10,528 nucleotides of DNA, from contig JAQWCT010000076.1 in NCBI GenBank assembly GCA_028705785.1, forward strand, positions 1 through 10,528, in the 5' to 3' direction. Every line of letters starts with the position of its first letter. The stretch's first letter is position 1. The stretch is from Sulfurospirillaceae bacterium (GTDB lineage: Bacteria > Campylobacterota > Campylobacteria > Campylobacterales > Sulfurospirillaceae). The notes under the pieces were generated by a model. That model was not told the DNA's origin and searched no databases. It saw nothing but the letters and a program-made list of their open reading frames with translations. This document shows, piece after piece, positions 1 through 7,204 of the stretch. Both the position numbers and the translations under genes were made by a program.

Positions 1-1245
1 TTTATTGTTTATTCATATGAAAATTTGCAAACAAAAAAAATTGAGCCAAAGATGGTTTATGCCAAATACTTTAAAGATTGGGATTGGATTATTGTCTCTA
101 ACATCTATTTAGAAGAAGTCGAGAATAAGGTCTTATCACAAAAAGGAAAGATTGATGCTGATATCACGGCATTGGTATTGGAGCTTTTAATTTTTGGTGT
201 TATCATGGTGATTATTGTATTTTGTTTTATTTATATGATGCTAGGGCGAATTGTCAATCGTCCTTTGGATTCATTAACACAAAAAGCCGCAGACTTAGCA
301 AGAGGTGAGGGCGACCTTACATGTAAGCTTGAAGTAAGTGGGCAAGACGAAATCGGTAAAGCCGCCACTCAAATTAACTATTTTATTGAAAAAGTCCATC
401 ATACGATTGCCTCTGCTAAACTTGCAAGTAGCGAAAATGCAATGCTGTCCAATAAACTTTCTCACACCTCAAATGAAATCAGTAAAAGAGTAGAACAATC
501 AACCCTGATTATCAATGAAGCCACCCATATCTCACAAAATCTTAGACATGAGATAGAAGATTCAGTCATAGAAGCAAAGCGCTCTAAAGTTGAAATCGCC
601 AAAGCCAATGCAAACCTTAAAAGTGCCGCACAAGAGATTATCTCGTTAGGACAAGAGGTTGAAACCAGTGCAAGAACTGAGATGGAGTTAGCAAGTCGTA
701 TGAGACAACTGAGCCAAGATGCTACGCAAGTTAAAGAAGTCTTAACGGTTATCAGCGATATCGCAGACCAAACCAATCTTTTAGCGCTCAATGCTGCCAT
801 TGAAGCTGCAAGAGCAGGGGAACATGGGCGAGGATTTGCTGTGGTGGCTGATGAAGTACGAAAATTGGCTGAACGAACACAAAAAAGTCTGACTGAAATC
901 AATGCAACCATCAATGTTATCGTCCAATCCATCGTTGACTCAGGAGAGCAGATGAATGTCAATTCTGAGCAAGTACAAGAATTAACACATAAAGCGCAAA
1001 TCGTAGAAGAAAAGATTAAAGAGACAACACGCATTATGGAAATGGCAACGACAATGAGCGATAAAACAGTGGAAGATTATGTCAATACTGAAAAAAGCAT
1101 TGATGTGATTGTGGAAAAGATTGAACGAATCAACACGCTCTCTCGCAGTAATGCGCAAAGCTTAGATGAGATTGTGACGGCAAGTCAAGATTTGAATAGC
1201 ATGACCGAAAAACTCAATGTTACATTAGGAACTTTTAAAACTTAA
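1..1245 (+). CDS. Methyl-accepting chemotaxis protein, 5' end cut off by the window
   Basis: Membrane chemoreceptor that signals to CheA/CheW. The frame is open from base 1 with no stop, so the visible 414 residues are the C-terminal part and an internal TTG at 25 is not the start. Numbered from base 1, residues about 15-40 (AKYFKDWDWIIVSNIYLEEV) look like the end of a periplasmic Cache sensor domain. A transmembrane helix lies near 55-80, followed by a HAMP linker (about 81-133, with NRPLDSL). A long coiled-coil signalling domain carries the conserved hairpin tip at about 250-285 (DQTNLLALNAAIEAARAGEHGRGFAVVADEVR, in parts). There is no C-terminal NWETF-type pentapeptide; it ends LGTFKT, so CheR/CheB are not tethered there. 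The ligand is unknown because most of the sensor domain is outside the window. It converges on the DUF523 gene with one base between the stops. Confidence 0.96.
   Translation, partial: FIVYSYENLQTKKIEPKMVYAKYFKDWDWIIVSNIYLEEVENKVLSQKGKIDADITALVLELLIFGVIMVIIVFCFIYMMLGRIVNRPLDSLTQKAADLARGEGDLTCKLEVSGQDEIGKAATQINYFIEKVHHTIASAKLASSENAMLSNKLSHTSNEISKRVEQSTLIINEATHISQNLRHEIEDSVIEAKRSKVEIAKANANLKSAAQEIISLGQEVETSARTEMELASRMRQLSQDATQVKEVLTVISDIADQTNLLALNAAIEAARAGEHGRGFAVVADEVRKLAERTQKSLTEINATINVIVQSIVDSGEQMNVNSEQVQELTHKAQIVEEKIKETTRIMEMATTMSDKTVEDYVNTEKSIDVIVEKIERINTLSRSNAQSLDEIVTASQDLNSMTEKLNVTLGTFKT
317..326. repeat. TTACATGTAA palindrome, copy 1 (exact)
   Basis: Perfect 10-base palindrome inside the chemoreceptor gene, read there as part of CTT-ACA-TGT-AAG (Leu-Thr-Cys-Lys). 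One of four exact copies in the window. Confidence 0.75.
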
Positions 1246-1246
1246 A

Positions 1247-2191
1247 TTATTTTCCTTCCAAAATACTTGAACGAAGTGCTAAATCTTTAGGGTAGGGACT
1301 CAGAAATCTCTGCTCTAAAAGATAGTGTGTATCATACTTCTTCGCCAAAAACTCAATCGTACTCATCACCGAAATTAAAGGGATAATCTCATTTTGAAAA
1401 TCCTTAATTTGGGTATGAAGTTCTTCTTTTTCAACCTTATCGAGATGATGTTTGAAAAATCCTGCCATATGTTCTAAAACATTCACACTTTGAGAGATTT
1501 TACTTTTCATCGCTATGGTTTTTCGAAAGAGTGAAAAGTAGTTTTGGATGACTTCTTGGAAGCTTTGATGTGTATGATTAGCTACAATATTTCCCAGTTC
1601 TCGGTAATTTTTCTCGCTTTTAGAATGAAGTAAAAACTTGTAAGCGGTGTGAAATGCCACGAGTTCACTTACTTTTTGTATCTTTTTTTCTATTTTCATG
1701 GCTTCATCATAGGCAAAGATTTGCATGACAAAATTTTCTCGCAGCCAAGGGTCAAGGAGTCTTGCTTCTTCTTCGATGGGAAAATCTTCATAAAACGCTT
1801 TACATGTAGAAGCAAAAAGCCCATCTTTCATTCCCTCACCCATCTCTTTGGTGTAATATTTGGTACTTCCTAGTCCACTGCTTGGGGATTTTGACTTAAG
1901 GATAATGCCACATATCTCGTTGGCGGTTATTTTAGCTAGCTCTTGTTGCATCGCGTCATTCATCTTTTGCGTGACTTCTTCGTGTGAAAAAACTGTATAA
2001 ACTCGCTTTTGCCCTTCTTCAAGAACAATTCGAATTGTTTGCCGTGGTGTTCCAAACGCTAAATGTTCAGGGCAAAAAGGGATAAAAGTCATATATTTAC
2101 TCAGTTTATCGGTGATAAATCTATCTCTTTGTCCACTTTTATCATATCGGACAGGCTCACCCAAAAGACACGCTGAGACTGCTATTTGCAT
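1247..2191 (-). CDS. DUF523-DUF1722 fusion protein (YbgA-like, TudS-like N-terminus)
   Basis: 314 residues. Residues 1-155 are a DUF523 domain: SACLLG (Cys8), CPE (Cys40), PR at 49-50 and the KSKSPS loop near 99-104. Residues about 165-314 are a DUF1722/YbgA domain with FHTAYKFLLHSKSEKNYRELG, NVLEHMAGFF and LSPYPKDLALR. Known of the family: a DUF523 protein, TudS, removes sulfur from thiouracil using a [4Fe-4S] cluster held by three cysteines. The role of DUF1722 is poorly known, and E. coli YbgA has the same fusion. Odd: the usual SPSCG cysteine is Ser105 here (codon AGT at 1877-1879), while Cys94 lies nearby, so desulfidase activity is not assured. The ATG is preceded by AAGGAA (bases 2197-2202) and overlaps the LytTR gene by 10 bases, so it is probably the last gene of that operon. 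The family call is firm; the reaction is inference. Confidence 0.9.
   Translation of the reverse strand: MQIAVSACLLGEPVRYDKSGQRDRFITDKLSKYMTFIPFCPEHLAFGTPRQTIRIVLEEGQKRVYTVFSHEEVTQKMNDAMQQELAKITANEICGIILKSKSPSSGLGSTKYYTKEMGEGMKDGLFASTCKAFYEDFPIEEEARLLDPWLRENFVMQIFAYDEAMKIEKKIQKVSELVAFHTAYKFLLHSKSEKNYRELGNIVANHTHQSFQEVIQNYFSLFRKTIAMKSKISQSVNVLEHMAGFFKHHLDKVEKEELHTQIKDFQNEIIPLISVMSTIEFLAKKYDTHYLLEQRFLSPYPKDLALRSSILEGK
1800..1809. repeat. TTACATGTAA-like site, one mismatch (TTACATGTAG)
   Basis: Nine of ten bases match. It lies within the DUF523 gene, read on the minus strand as Thr-Cys-Lys, and is preceded by GCT as in some other copies. Confidence 0.5.
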
Positions 2192-2883
2192 GGGATTTCC
2201 TTGTACTTTTCGCGAAATTTTTTAGCACCATCTTTGCTTGAAATAACGATATCGCTAATGCCATCAAAGTAAAACTCCAGCTTGCTTTGCTCAACAGTTT
2301 TAATATATTTGATTTTACTTGTGTTGATAAGATAAGAGCGATGAACACGAAAAAAAACCTCAGGATCAAGAAGGTTTTCCATTTGTGAGATTTTCTCATC
2401 GATGTAGGAAAAGTGTGCTTTAGTTTTGATGAGCACTTCACTGAGGTCGGCTTGAATATAAAAGATATCTTCTTGGTTGATAAGATAAGCTTCATCCCCA
2501 TTTTTAGTCAAAAAAGTGACTTTTCTTTCTTTTTGATATGCAAGGGAGCGGTTGATACTTCGCTCCAATTCCTCTTTTCCAAAAGGTTTAAGGAGATAGT
2601 CGATGGCACCTATTTGATACGCTTTAAGGGCAAATTCTTCATAGGCAGTTTGGAAGATGATAAAAGCGTGAGGTTGCTTTAAAAGTATTTTTTTGGCGAG
2701 TTCTATGCCACTGATTTGAGGCATATTGATATCTAAGATAAAGATATCAAACGCGTTTTGAGAACATTGTAGCTCAAAATCTTCAAGGTGACTCACACAA
2801 GTACTTGCATAGTGTAGCTCTTTTAAAAGTCTCTCAACCCGTGAAAGCGCTAAGCTTTCATCATCCATAACGATAATTTTCAA
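2182..2883 (-). CDS. LytTR-family response regulator (LytR/AlgR type)
   Basis: 233-residue DNA-binding response regulator. Residues 1-118 form a receiver domain with acidic pair Asp7-Asp8, phosphoacceptor Asp51 (LDINMP), Thr79 and Lys99 (LLKPF). Residues about 122-230 form a LytTR DNA-binding domain, with the typical FFRVHRSYLIN segment at 177-187. It is the likely partner of the LytS-type kinase just upstream. The start is TTG: its T overlaps the kinase TGA stop (4-base overlap, 2880-2883), a GGAG lies 7 bases upstream (complement of 2891-2894), and starting at the next ATG (codon 6) would remove the first receiver strand just before the acidic pair. Translation is probably coupled to the kinase. 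LytTR proteins bind imperfect direct repeats; the targets are not proven here. Confidence 0.95.
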   Translation of the reverse strand: MKIIVMDDESLALSRVERLLKELHYASTCVSHLEDFELQCSQNAFDIFILDINMPQISGIELAKKILLKQPHAFIIFQTAYEEFALKAYQIGAIDYLLKPFGKEELERSINRSLAYQKERKVTFLTKNGDEAYLINQEDIFYIQADLSEVLIKTKAHFSYIDEKISQMENLLDPEVFFRVHRSYLINTSKIKYIKTVEQSKLEFYFDGISDIVISSKDGAKKFREKYKEIPCK

Positions 2884-3869
2884 TTTGGATCTCCAATACT
2901 GAGAATAAATGTTGGTGTGAGTTCATTTTGAAGTATAAGCTCACCATGGCATAACAACGCAAGTCGTTCTTGAAGATTTTGAAGTCCGATACCAAAAGAG
3001 GGTTGGACGATGGGTAAACCGTCATTGCAAATAGTGATTTCAAGTTTCTTTTTTTGTTTAATATCAATTGAAATAGTGAGTTTTTCTCTTTTATAACCAT
3101 GTTTTATAGCATTTTCAACAATCAACTGAAGAGAGAATTTTGGTACTTTTGTTTCATTGAACAATAGAGGTATGTCATGAATGAGAACAATGTTGTCATC
3201 AAAACGGATATTTTCTAAAGCGACATAACGAATGACATTTTCCATCTCTTCACAGAGACAAATGAGCGCTTCTTCTTTCATTGATGAGCGTAAAAATAAA
3301 GAGAGTTGTAACAGTGTTTTTTCTGCTTTGATAGGGTTTACATGTAAGAGTTCAGCCAGTGAGTTAAGCGCATTAAATAAAAAGTGAGGATTGAGTTGTT
3401 GTTCTAGTGATTTAAGACGACTTTGTGTAAGAAGTTTTTCTTGTCTTTCTTGCGCTTTACTCATGGTAATAAATTGATAAAGGAGATAGGCTACGACAAA
3501 ACTCATCATTCCAATGAAAAGCCCAAAGAGCATAAAATGGTTTTCAAATAGTAAAAGCATCTTTACATGTAAGCGTATACAGAGAAAATAAGTAACACAT
3601 GTGCCAATAAAACCTGAGAGAAAAGAAAACAAACTAGCTAAAAATATCCAATATTGTGAAAAAATAAGTGGTAAAAAATAACGATTTAATACCAAAGTAG
3701 AGATGATGGCAAAGAAAGAGAGACAAGTCCCTAAAATCAATCCAAACCATATGCCATCATTGAACTCTTTTTCGAGCAATACATAACATAAGAGGGAGAG
3801 GGAGAGTGAAAAAAATAGACCCACACCCACAATATAACCCACATCTTTGAAACGCATCTCTAAACGCAT
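2880..3869 (-). CDS. LytS/YehU-type sensor histidine kinase (His_kinase family)
   Basis: 329 residues, membrane sensor kinase. Four hydrophobic helices are visible at about 11-32, 41-61, 73-97 and 112-134, with no large extracytoplasmic domain, so the signal may be sensed in or at the membrane. A short coiled segment leads to the LytS-type kinase box QQLNPHFLFNALNSL (158-171, phosphoacceptor His162). The ATP-binding domain shows the N-box VENAIKHG (251-258), CNDG (281-284) and GIGLQNLQERL (293-303). The start chosen is ATG at 3869, preceded at 8 bases by GGAG (complement of 3878-3881). A longer frame opening with TTG at 3914 adds 15 residues buried in the upstream flavoprotein gene. It overlaps that gene by 10 bases and the LytTR regulator by 4, so sensor, regulator and enzyme are probably one transcription unit. 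Its stimulus cannot be read from the sequence. Confidence 0.94.
   Translation of the reverse strand: MRLEMRFKDVGYIVGVGLFFSLSLSLLCYVLLEKEFNDGIWFGLILGTCLSFFAIISTLVLNRYFLPLIFSQYWIFLASLFSFLSGFIGTCVTYFLCIRLHVKMLLLFENHFMLFGLFIGMMSFVVAYLLYQFITMSKAQERQEKLLTQSRLKSLEQQLNPHFLFNALNSLAELLHVNPIKAEKTLLQLSLFLRSSMKEEALICLCEEMENVIRYVALENIRFDDNIVLIHDIPLLFNETKVPKFSLQLIVENAIKHGYKREKLTISIDIKQKKKLEITICNDGLPIVQPSFGIGLQNLQERLALLCHGELILQNELTPTFILSIGDPN
2891..2894 (-). promoter_or_regulatory. Ribosome binding site supporting the TTG start of the LytTR regulator
   Basis: GGAG on the minus strand, 7 bases before TTG at 2883. It lies inside the last codons of the kinase gene, so the regulator can be translated by ribosomes finishing the kinase. 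Confidence 0.7.
3338..3347. repeat. TTACATGTAA palindrome, copy 2 (exact)
   Basis: Exact copy inside the LytS-type kinase gene, read on the minus strand as TTA-CAT-GTA-A (Leu-His-Val-Asn). Confidence 0.75.
3563..3572. repeat. TTACATGTAA palindrome, copy 3 (exact)
   Basis: Exact copy inside the LytS-type kinase gene, 225 bases from copy 2, read as Leu-His-Val-Lys, in a linker between membrane helices 3 and 4. Confidence 0.75.
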
Positions 3870-5263
3870 ATTAGTTTCTCCAAATTGCGAACTCCCAACA
3901 TCACACCAATCCAACCTTGTGCGGCAAAGGTCGTATCTCCGACATGGTAAAGTCCTTTGATAGGCGAGTCGTTGGAGGGGAGGCGGTAGATAAAATTTTC
4001 TTGACGCATTGGAATTCCGCCTACAGTACTTCGGTTGATAAAGCGTTTGAAAGTTTGTGGTGTTGCACTAAAAGCGTTTAAAATTCTGCTTTCTTCAAGA
4101 CCAAAATGTTCACAAACTATTCTCTTAATTATATCTTCTAATTCCATTTTTTGCTCTAATTTCTGGTCATTCTCCGATAAATGCGTTTGTGTATGTACTG
4201 AAATAGTGACGCTTTGTTTCATTCTTTCATCATCCTTATCTCCAAAAGAAACGAACAGAGAATTTGATGTCGTATATTTAATCGGTTGATCAAGTATGAT
4301 TTGGTAGTGGTGTTCAAATGTCTTAGGTGTATCGATTTGTAGGTAAACCATGAATGCAGAAATATCTTTATTAAAAGAGGCATAATGGTTTAGATACTCT
4401 TTTGTTTTTGTATCCGTAAAAAGAGATTTTGCATCAAAAAGAGAAGTATTTAGTACAATATTTTTAGCTTTAAATTCATTTTTTGAGGTGTGCAATATAA
4501 AACAAGAAGATGTTTTAGTGATTTTTTCAATAGAGGTATTTGATTGAATATGTGTTAATTTTTGAGCGATAGTATCGAAAATTGAACCCATACCGCCGAA
4601 AATATAGTAGTTATCCATAAACTGATAGGATAGGGCTAGAGCTGCTGTGAGAAAATTTACTTCATGAAGTCTTGCTTGCGCAACGATAAGAAGTTGGTTG
4701 TCTAAATAGTCTAGGTATTTTTCATCTATTGTTCCAAAATAGTTCTGTATAAATGATTGAGCATTGACAAAAAAATAAGGATAAAATTTCATCAATAGCG
4801 TTTTAAAAGAAGCAAGTGATTTTACCTTTTCAAATAGGGATGCGTTAGAATAGTAATAATCATTGATAGCAAAGAAATCTTTGTTGATTTGTTGAACTAA
4901 AGTGTAAAAATCTTTATTTTTTGAATGGTAAAATACAGGATTAATTTCATCTAAAAAAGCATTCATCTCCTGAAAACGAACTATTTTTTTGCCATTTATG
5001 CATACAGTTAATGCACTAGGAAGAAGTTTTTTGTGAAAATTGATGTGATGACGCTCAAAAAAGCCGTACATGTAAGCATCTTTTTCATATCCTGCAAAAG
5101 TAGTAGCACCAGTGTTATAAAATACTTTTTGATGTTTAAAAGTAGAAGCACATCCTCCTAGATAAGATGCTTTTTCATAAAGAGTGGTTTGAAATTTTTT
5201 TGAGAGGAAAAGGGCACTACAAGAACCACCAATTCCAGAACCAATGACTGCAAAATCATCCAT
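3860..5263 (-). CDS. FAD-dependent oxidoreductase, CrtI / carotenoid isomerase / retinol saturase-like
   Basis: 467 residues. The N-terminus has a dinucleotide-binding fold: VIGSGIGG at 6-13, Glu30 at the end of the second strand (TLYEK), then the second-glycine motif YLGGCASTF (34-42). The C-terminus has the FAD-binding signature of the phytoene desaturase/CrtISO group: GLYHVGDTTFAAQGWIGV (437-454) followed by MLGVRNLEKL. The family desaturates, saturates or isomerises polyene or other hydrophobic substrates. No crtB, crtE or other carotenoid gene is visible, so the substrate is unknown and a quinone-, lipid- or unrelated redox role is possible. The ATG at 5263 has AGAGG 8 bases upstream (complement of 5272-5276) and a TATAAT box close upstream. 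It is the first gene of the run with the LytS kinase, LytTR regulator and DUF523 protein. Its middle is markedly AT-rich compared with most neighbours, although the 7TM kinase gene is similar. Confidence 0.88.
   Translation of the reverse strand: MDDFAVIGSGIGGSCSALFLSKKFQTTLYEKASYLGGCASTFKHQKVFYNTGATTFAGYEKDAYMYGFFERHHINFHKKLLPSALTVCINGKKIVRFQEMNAFLDEINPVFYHSKNKDFYTLVQQINKDFFAINDYYYSNASLFEKVKSLASFKTLLMKFYPYFFVNAQSFIQNYFGTIDEKYLDYLDNQLLIVAQARLHEVNFLTAALALSYQFMDNYYIFGGMGSIFDTIAQKLTHIQSNTSIEKITKTSSCFILHTSKNEFKAKNIVLNTSLFDAKSLFTDTKTKEYLNHYASFNKDISAFMVYLQIDTPKTFEHHYQIILDQPIKYTTSNSLFVSFGDKDDERMKQSVTISVHTQTHLSENDQKLEQKMELEDIIKRIVCEHFGLEESRILNAFSATPQTFKRFINRSTVGGIPMRQENFIYRLPSNDSPIKGLYHVGDTTFAAQGWIGVMLGVRNLEKLICV
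3878..3881 (-). promoter_or_regulatory. Ribosome binding site deciding the LytS kinase start
   Basis: GGAG on the minus strand, 8 bases before ATG at 3869. It supports that ATG over the longer TTG-initiated frame from 3914 and over the second ATG at 3857. Confidence 0.7.
5066..5075. repeat. TTACATGTAA-like site, one mismatch (GTACATGTAA)
   Basis: Nine of ten bases match. It lies in the flavoprotein gene, read on the minus strand as TAC-ATG-TAC (Tyr-Met-Tyr), a third reading phase relative to the other copies. Confidence 0.5.
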
Positions 5264-5287
5264 GTTATTTGCCTCTTTTTAAAAATG

Positions 5288-5293
5288 ATTATA
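5288..5293 (-). promoter_or_regulatory. Possible -10 box for the flavoprotein-LytS-LytTR-DUF523 cluster
   Basis: The complement reads TATAAT, a perfect -10 consensus, 24 bases before the flavoprotein ATG at 5263. No good -35 hexamer is seen 17 bases upstream, but T/A-rich DNA precedes it, and Campylobacterota promoters often lack a -35 box. A separate promoter here would let this cluster be expressed apart from the diguanylate cyclase operon upstream. Confidence 0.4.
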
Positions 5294-5328
5294 GAGGGTA
5301 AAAGGTGTTTTTAGTAGGGGTTTTTTGG

Positions 5329-7203
5329 CTATTCAAAAAAATGGAAATTATTGCGTCCTTGCGTTTTAGAACGATACATGGCGACATCAGCTTTTTGTGA
5401 GAGTATTTCCATATCTTTGCCATCATTGGGGTAGAGGGCAATACCAATAGAAACAGAGATGTTGAGTGTATGATTTTCAATGATATAGGGTTTGGCAATG
5501 AGGGTAAGTATCTTTTGGGCGACTTCACTTGCGCCATCATAGTCTGTATTGGGTAGAAGAATGATAAATTCATCTCCCCCTAAACGCGCAACGATATCTG
5601 TCTCTCGTTTTAAAAATTGTAAACGATGAGCTGATTCGATAAGCATTTTATCACCTATGTGGTGACCTAGTGTGTCATTAATCTCTTTAAAACGATCAAG
5701 GTCAAGGAACATAAGTGCAAAAGAGGTATGTGCGCGTTTGGCAAGTCCTTCAATGTAATGAAAGTGATTTTCTAATTGTATTCGATTTGAAAGACCTGTG
5801 AGATAGTCAAAATTTGCAAGATAGTAGTTTTTTTCTTCACTTTTTTTGCGTTCAGTCACATTGCGTGAAAGTACAATAAATCTCGGTTGATCATCATTGA
5901 TTTGTACAGGTTTTTTAGCGATGGAAAGTTCAAACCAAGTGGGACCTTGTTCTAAAAAGAGTTCGATTGTTTTACCTCTTGAGTAACCTGTTTCATTGGC
6001 TTCTTGTAGAGCGTTTTGACAGATATCTGATGCGGCTTTTGGTAAAACATCTGAGATTTTTTGACCCAATAATTGATAAGAAGGAGCTACTAATAATTCA
6101 TTGTGTGATGAGTGGTAATCATAATAGGTGCCATCAAGTCCTAATTCAAACATTAAATCAGGCAATGCACTCAGTGTTGTTTCATAGTTGTTTTTGGTTG
6201 TTAGTAAATCAGCATCTTTTTCCATTTTTTCTGTTTCTAATTTTTTTTGATAACGACTAATGACATCCGCCATAGTATAAGCGATAATAAGTGCTATAAG
6301 TGCAACAATGGTAAAAGCGAGAATAAGAGAATTTCTAAGATGTGTTGATCTTTCATAAACTTCATCACTAGGAACAATGATACCTATACTCCAGCCTGTT
6401 ATCGCAATGGGTGCATAGGCAATATTGAATTGTTGTTGATGATCCGTAAAAATGCCCTTCCCACTCATACCTTTGACCATCTCAGCGGCTATTTGTGGTA
6501 AATCATTAAACAAGTTAATACCATAAAAAACTTGCGAAAAATCTTTATGGGCAATGACATTGCCCTCTTTATCAATGATAAAAGCATAACCTGATTTGGC
6601 ATATGAGATAGATGATATCATTTCGCTTAGTTTCCAAGCATCTGATGTCGCAAATAAAACACCCATAATTTCTTCATGGATAGTATCTTTTATAGGCACA
6701 GTATAAAAATAGATAGGTTCTTTTTCATATTGACTGACAAATACGCTAGAAATACTCTTCTCTCCATTTAAAGCTTTAATGAAATTTTCTTTATCTCCTA
6801 AAAAGAGTTTTCTTCCACTGGTGAAAAAAGCGATTCCCTCAGTATCTAAAATGCCAAATCGCTTAAATCCATACTGACTGAGTCGTTGTTGTTCATATTT
6901 AAGCGTTTCTATCCTCTCTTCCATGCTTGCATCTTTATCACCAAATTTTCCTTTGATAATATGGCGATTAGCAATGGTTTCTAATAAGGCAAATTTTCCT
7001 TCTATTTGTGTTTCAATATTCAAAGCGGCTTGTTTGGCTGATCTTAGTATCGCCTCATTAGCTTCATTTTCTAAGGCACCATGAGATTGAGAGTGACTGG
7101 TCACATAAAAGGTAACACTCATAATAACAATCAGTAAACCAAACAAAAGAATGGTTGCTATGCGAAGATGATGTGTAATAAGGTTTTTAAAAAGAGTCAG
7201 CAT
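5329..7203 (-). CDS. Membrane diguanylate cyclase, dCache-PAS-GGDEF
   Basis: 624 residues, makes cyclic di-GMP from two GTP at the inner membrane. Transmembrane helix 1 is at about 15-35. A periplasmic double-Cache sensor spans about 40-288 (FGILDTEGIAFFTSG, and WSIGIIVPSDEV near its end). Helix 2 is at 291-312, a PAS domain at about 340-452 (LSALPDLMFELGLDG to RNVTERKKSEE) and the GGDEF domain at 463-622. The active-site motif is intact, LGGDEF (Gly542-Phe546), and an RxxD inhibitory site lies five residues before it (Arg533-Asp536), so product feedback is likely. There is no EAL domain. The frame stays open to 7326, but that extension lies inside the kinase gene and lacks family features. 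The ATG at 7203 comes one base after the kinase stop, with only a weak ribosome site (GCAAGTAAAGA), which suggests coupled translation. The Cache ligand is unknown. Confidence 0.95.
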   Translation of the reverse strand: MLTLFKNLITHHLRIATILLFGLLIVIMSVTFYVTSHSQSHGALENEANEAILRSAKQAALNIETQIEGKFALLETIANRHIIKGKFGDKDASMEERIETLKYEQQRLSQYGFKRFGILDTEGIAFFTSGRKLFLGDKENFIKALNGEKSISSVFVSQYEKEPIYFYTVPIKDTIHEEIMGVLFATSDAWKLSEMISSISYAKSGYAFIIDKEGNVIAHKDFSQVFYGINLFNDLPQIAAEMVKGMSGKGIFTDHQQQFNIAYAPIAITGWSIGIIVPSDEVYERSTHLRNSLILAFTIVALIALIIAYTMADVISRYQKKLETEKMEKDADLLTTKNNYETTLSALPDLMFELGLDGTYYDYHSSHNELLVAPSYQLLGQKISDVLPKAASDICQNALQEANETGYSRGKTIELFLEQGPTWFELSIAKKPVQINDDQPRFIVLSRNVTERKKSEEKNYYLANFDYLTGLSNRIQLENHFHYIEGLAKRAHTSFALMFLDLDRFKEINDTLGHHIGDKMLIESAHRLQFLKRETDIVARLGGDEFIILLPNTDYDGASEVAQKILTLIAKPYIIENHTLNISVSIGIALYPNDGKDMEILSQKADVAMYRSKTQGRNNFHFFE

Positions 7204-7204
7204 T

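Noticed and set aside
462..1034. 190-codon open frame antisense to the chemoreceptor
   Set aside because: It is opposite the highly conserved MCP signalling domain and its translation shows no family features; typical antisense openness.
1301..1312. Small hairpin CAGA-AATC-TCTG inside the DUF523 gene as a terminator for the chemoreceptor
   Set aside because: The stem is only 4 base pairs, is AT-rich, and is followed by no T-run.
2323..2489. 14-base direct repeat GTTGATAAGATAAG at 2323-2336 and 2476-2489
   Set aside because: Both copies encode Tyr-Leu-Ile-Asn in the same frame of the LytTR domain; coincidence of a short peptide is enough to explain it.
2413..2682. Short plus-strand frame opposite the LytTR regulator
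   Set aside because: Entirely antisense to a well-supported gene, with no recognisable protein features.
2861..3100. 79-codon minus-strand frame across the LytS/LytTR junction
   Set aside because: Out of frame with two well-supported overlapping genes, and no domain is recognisable.
3870..3914. Start of the LytS-type kinase at TTG 3914
   Set aside because: The 15 extra residues are a shadow of the flavoprotein C-terminus; the ATG at 3869 has a good GGAG site.
5264..5328. Extra small gene or RNA in the gap between cyclase and flavoprotein
   Set aside because: Only 65 bases, with a TATAAT box and ribosome site but no open frame of note and no stable fold visible.
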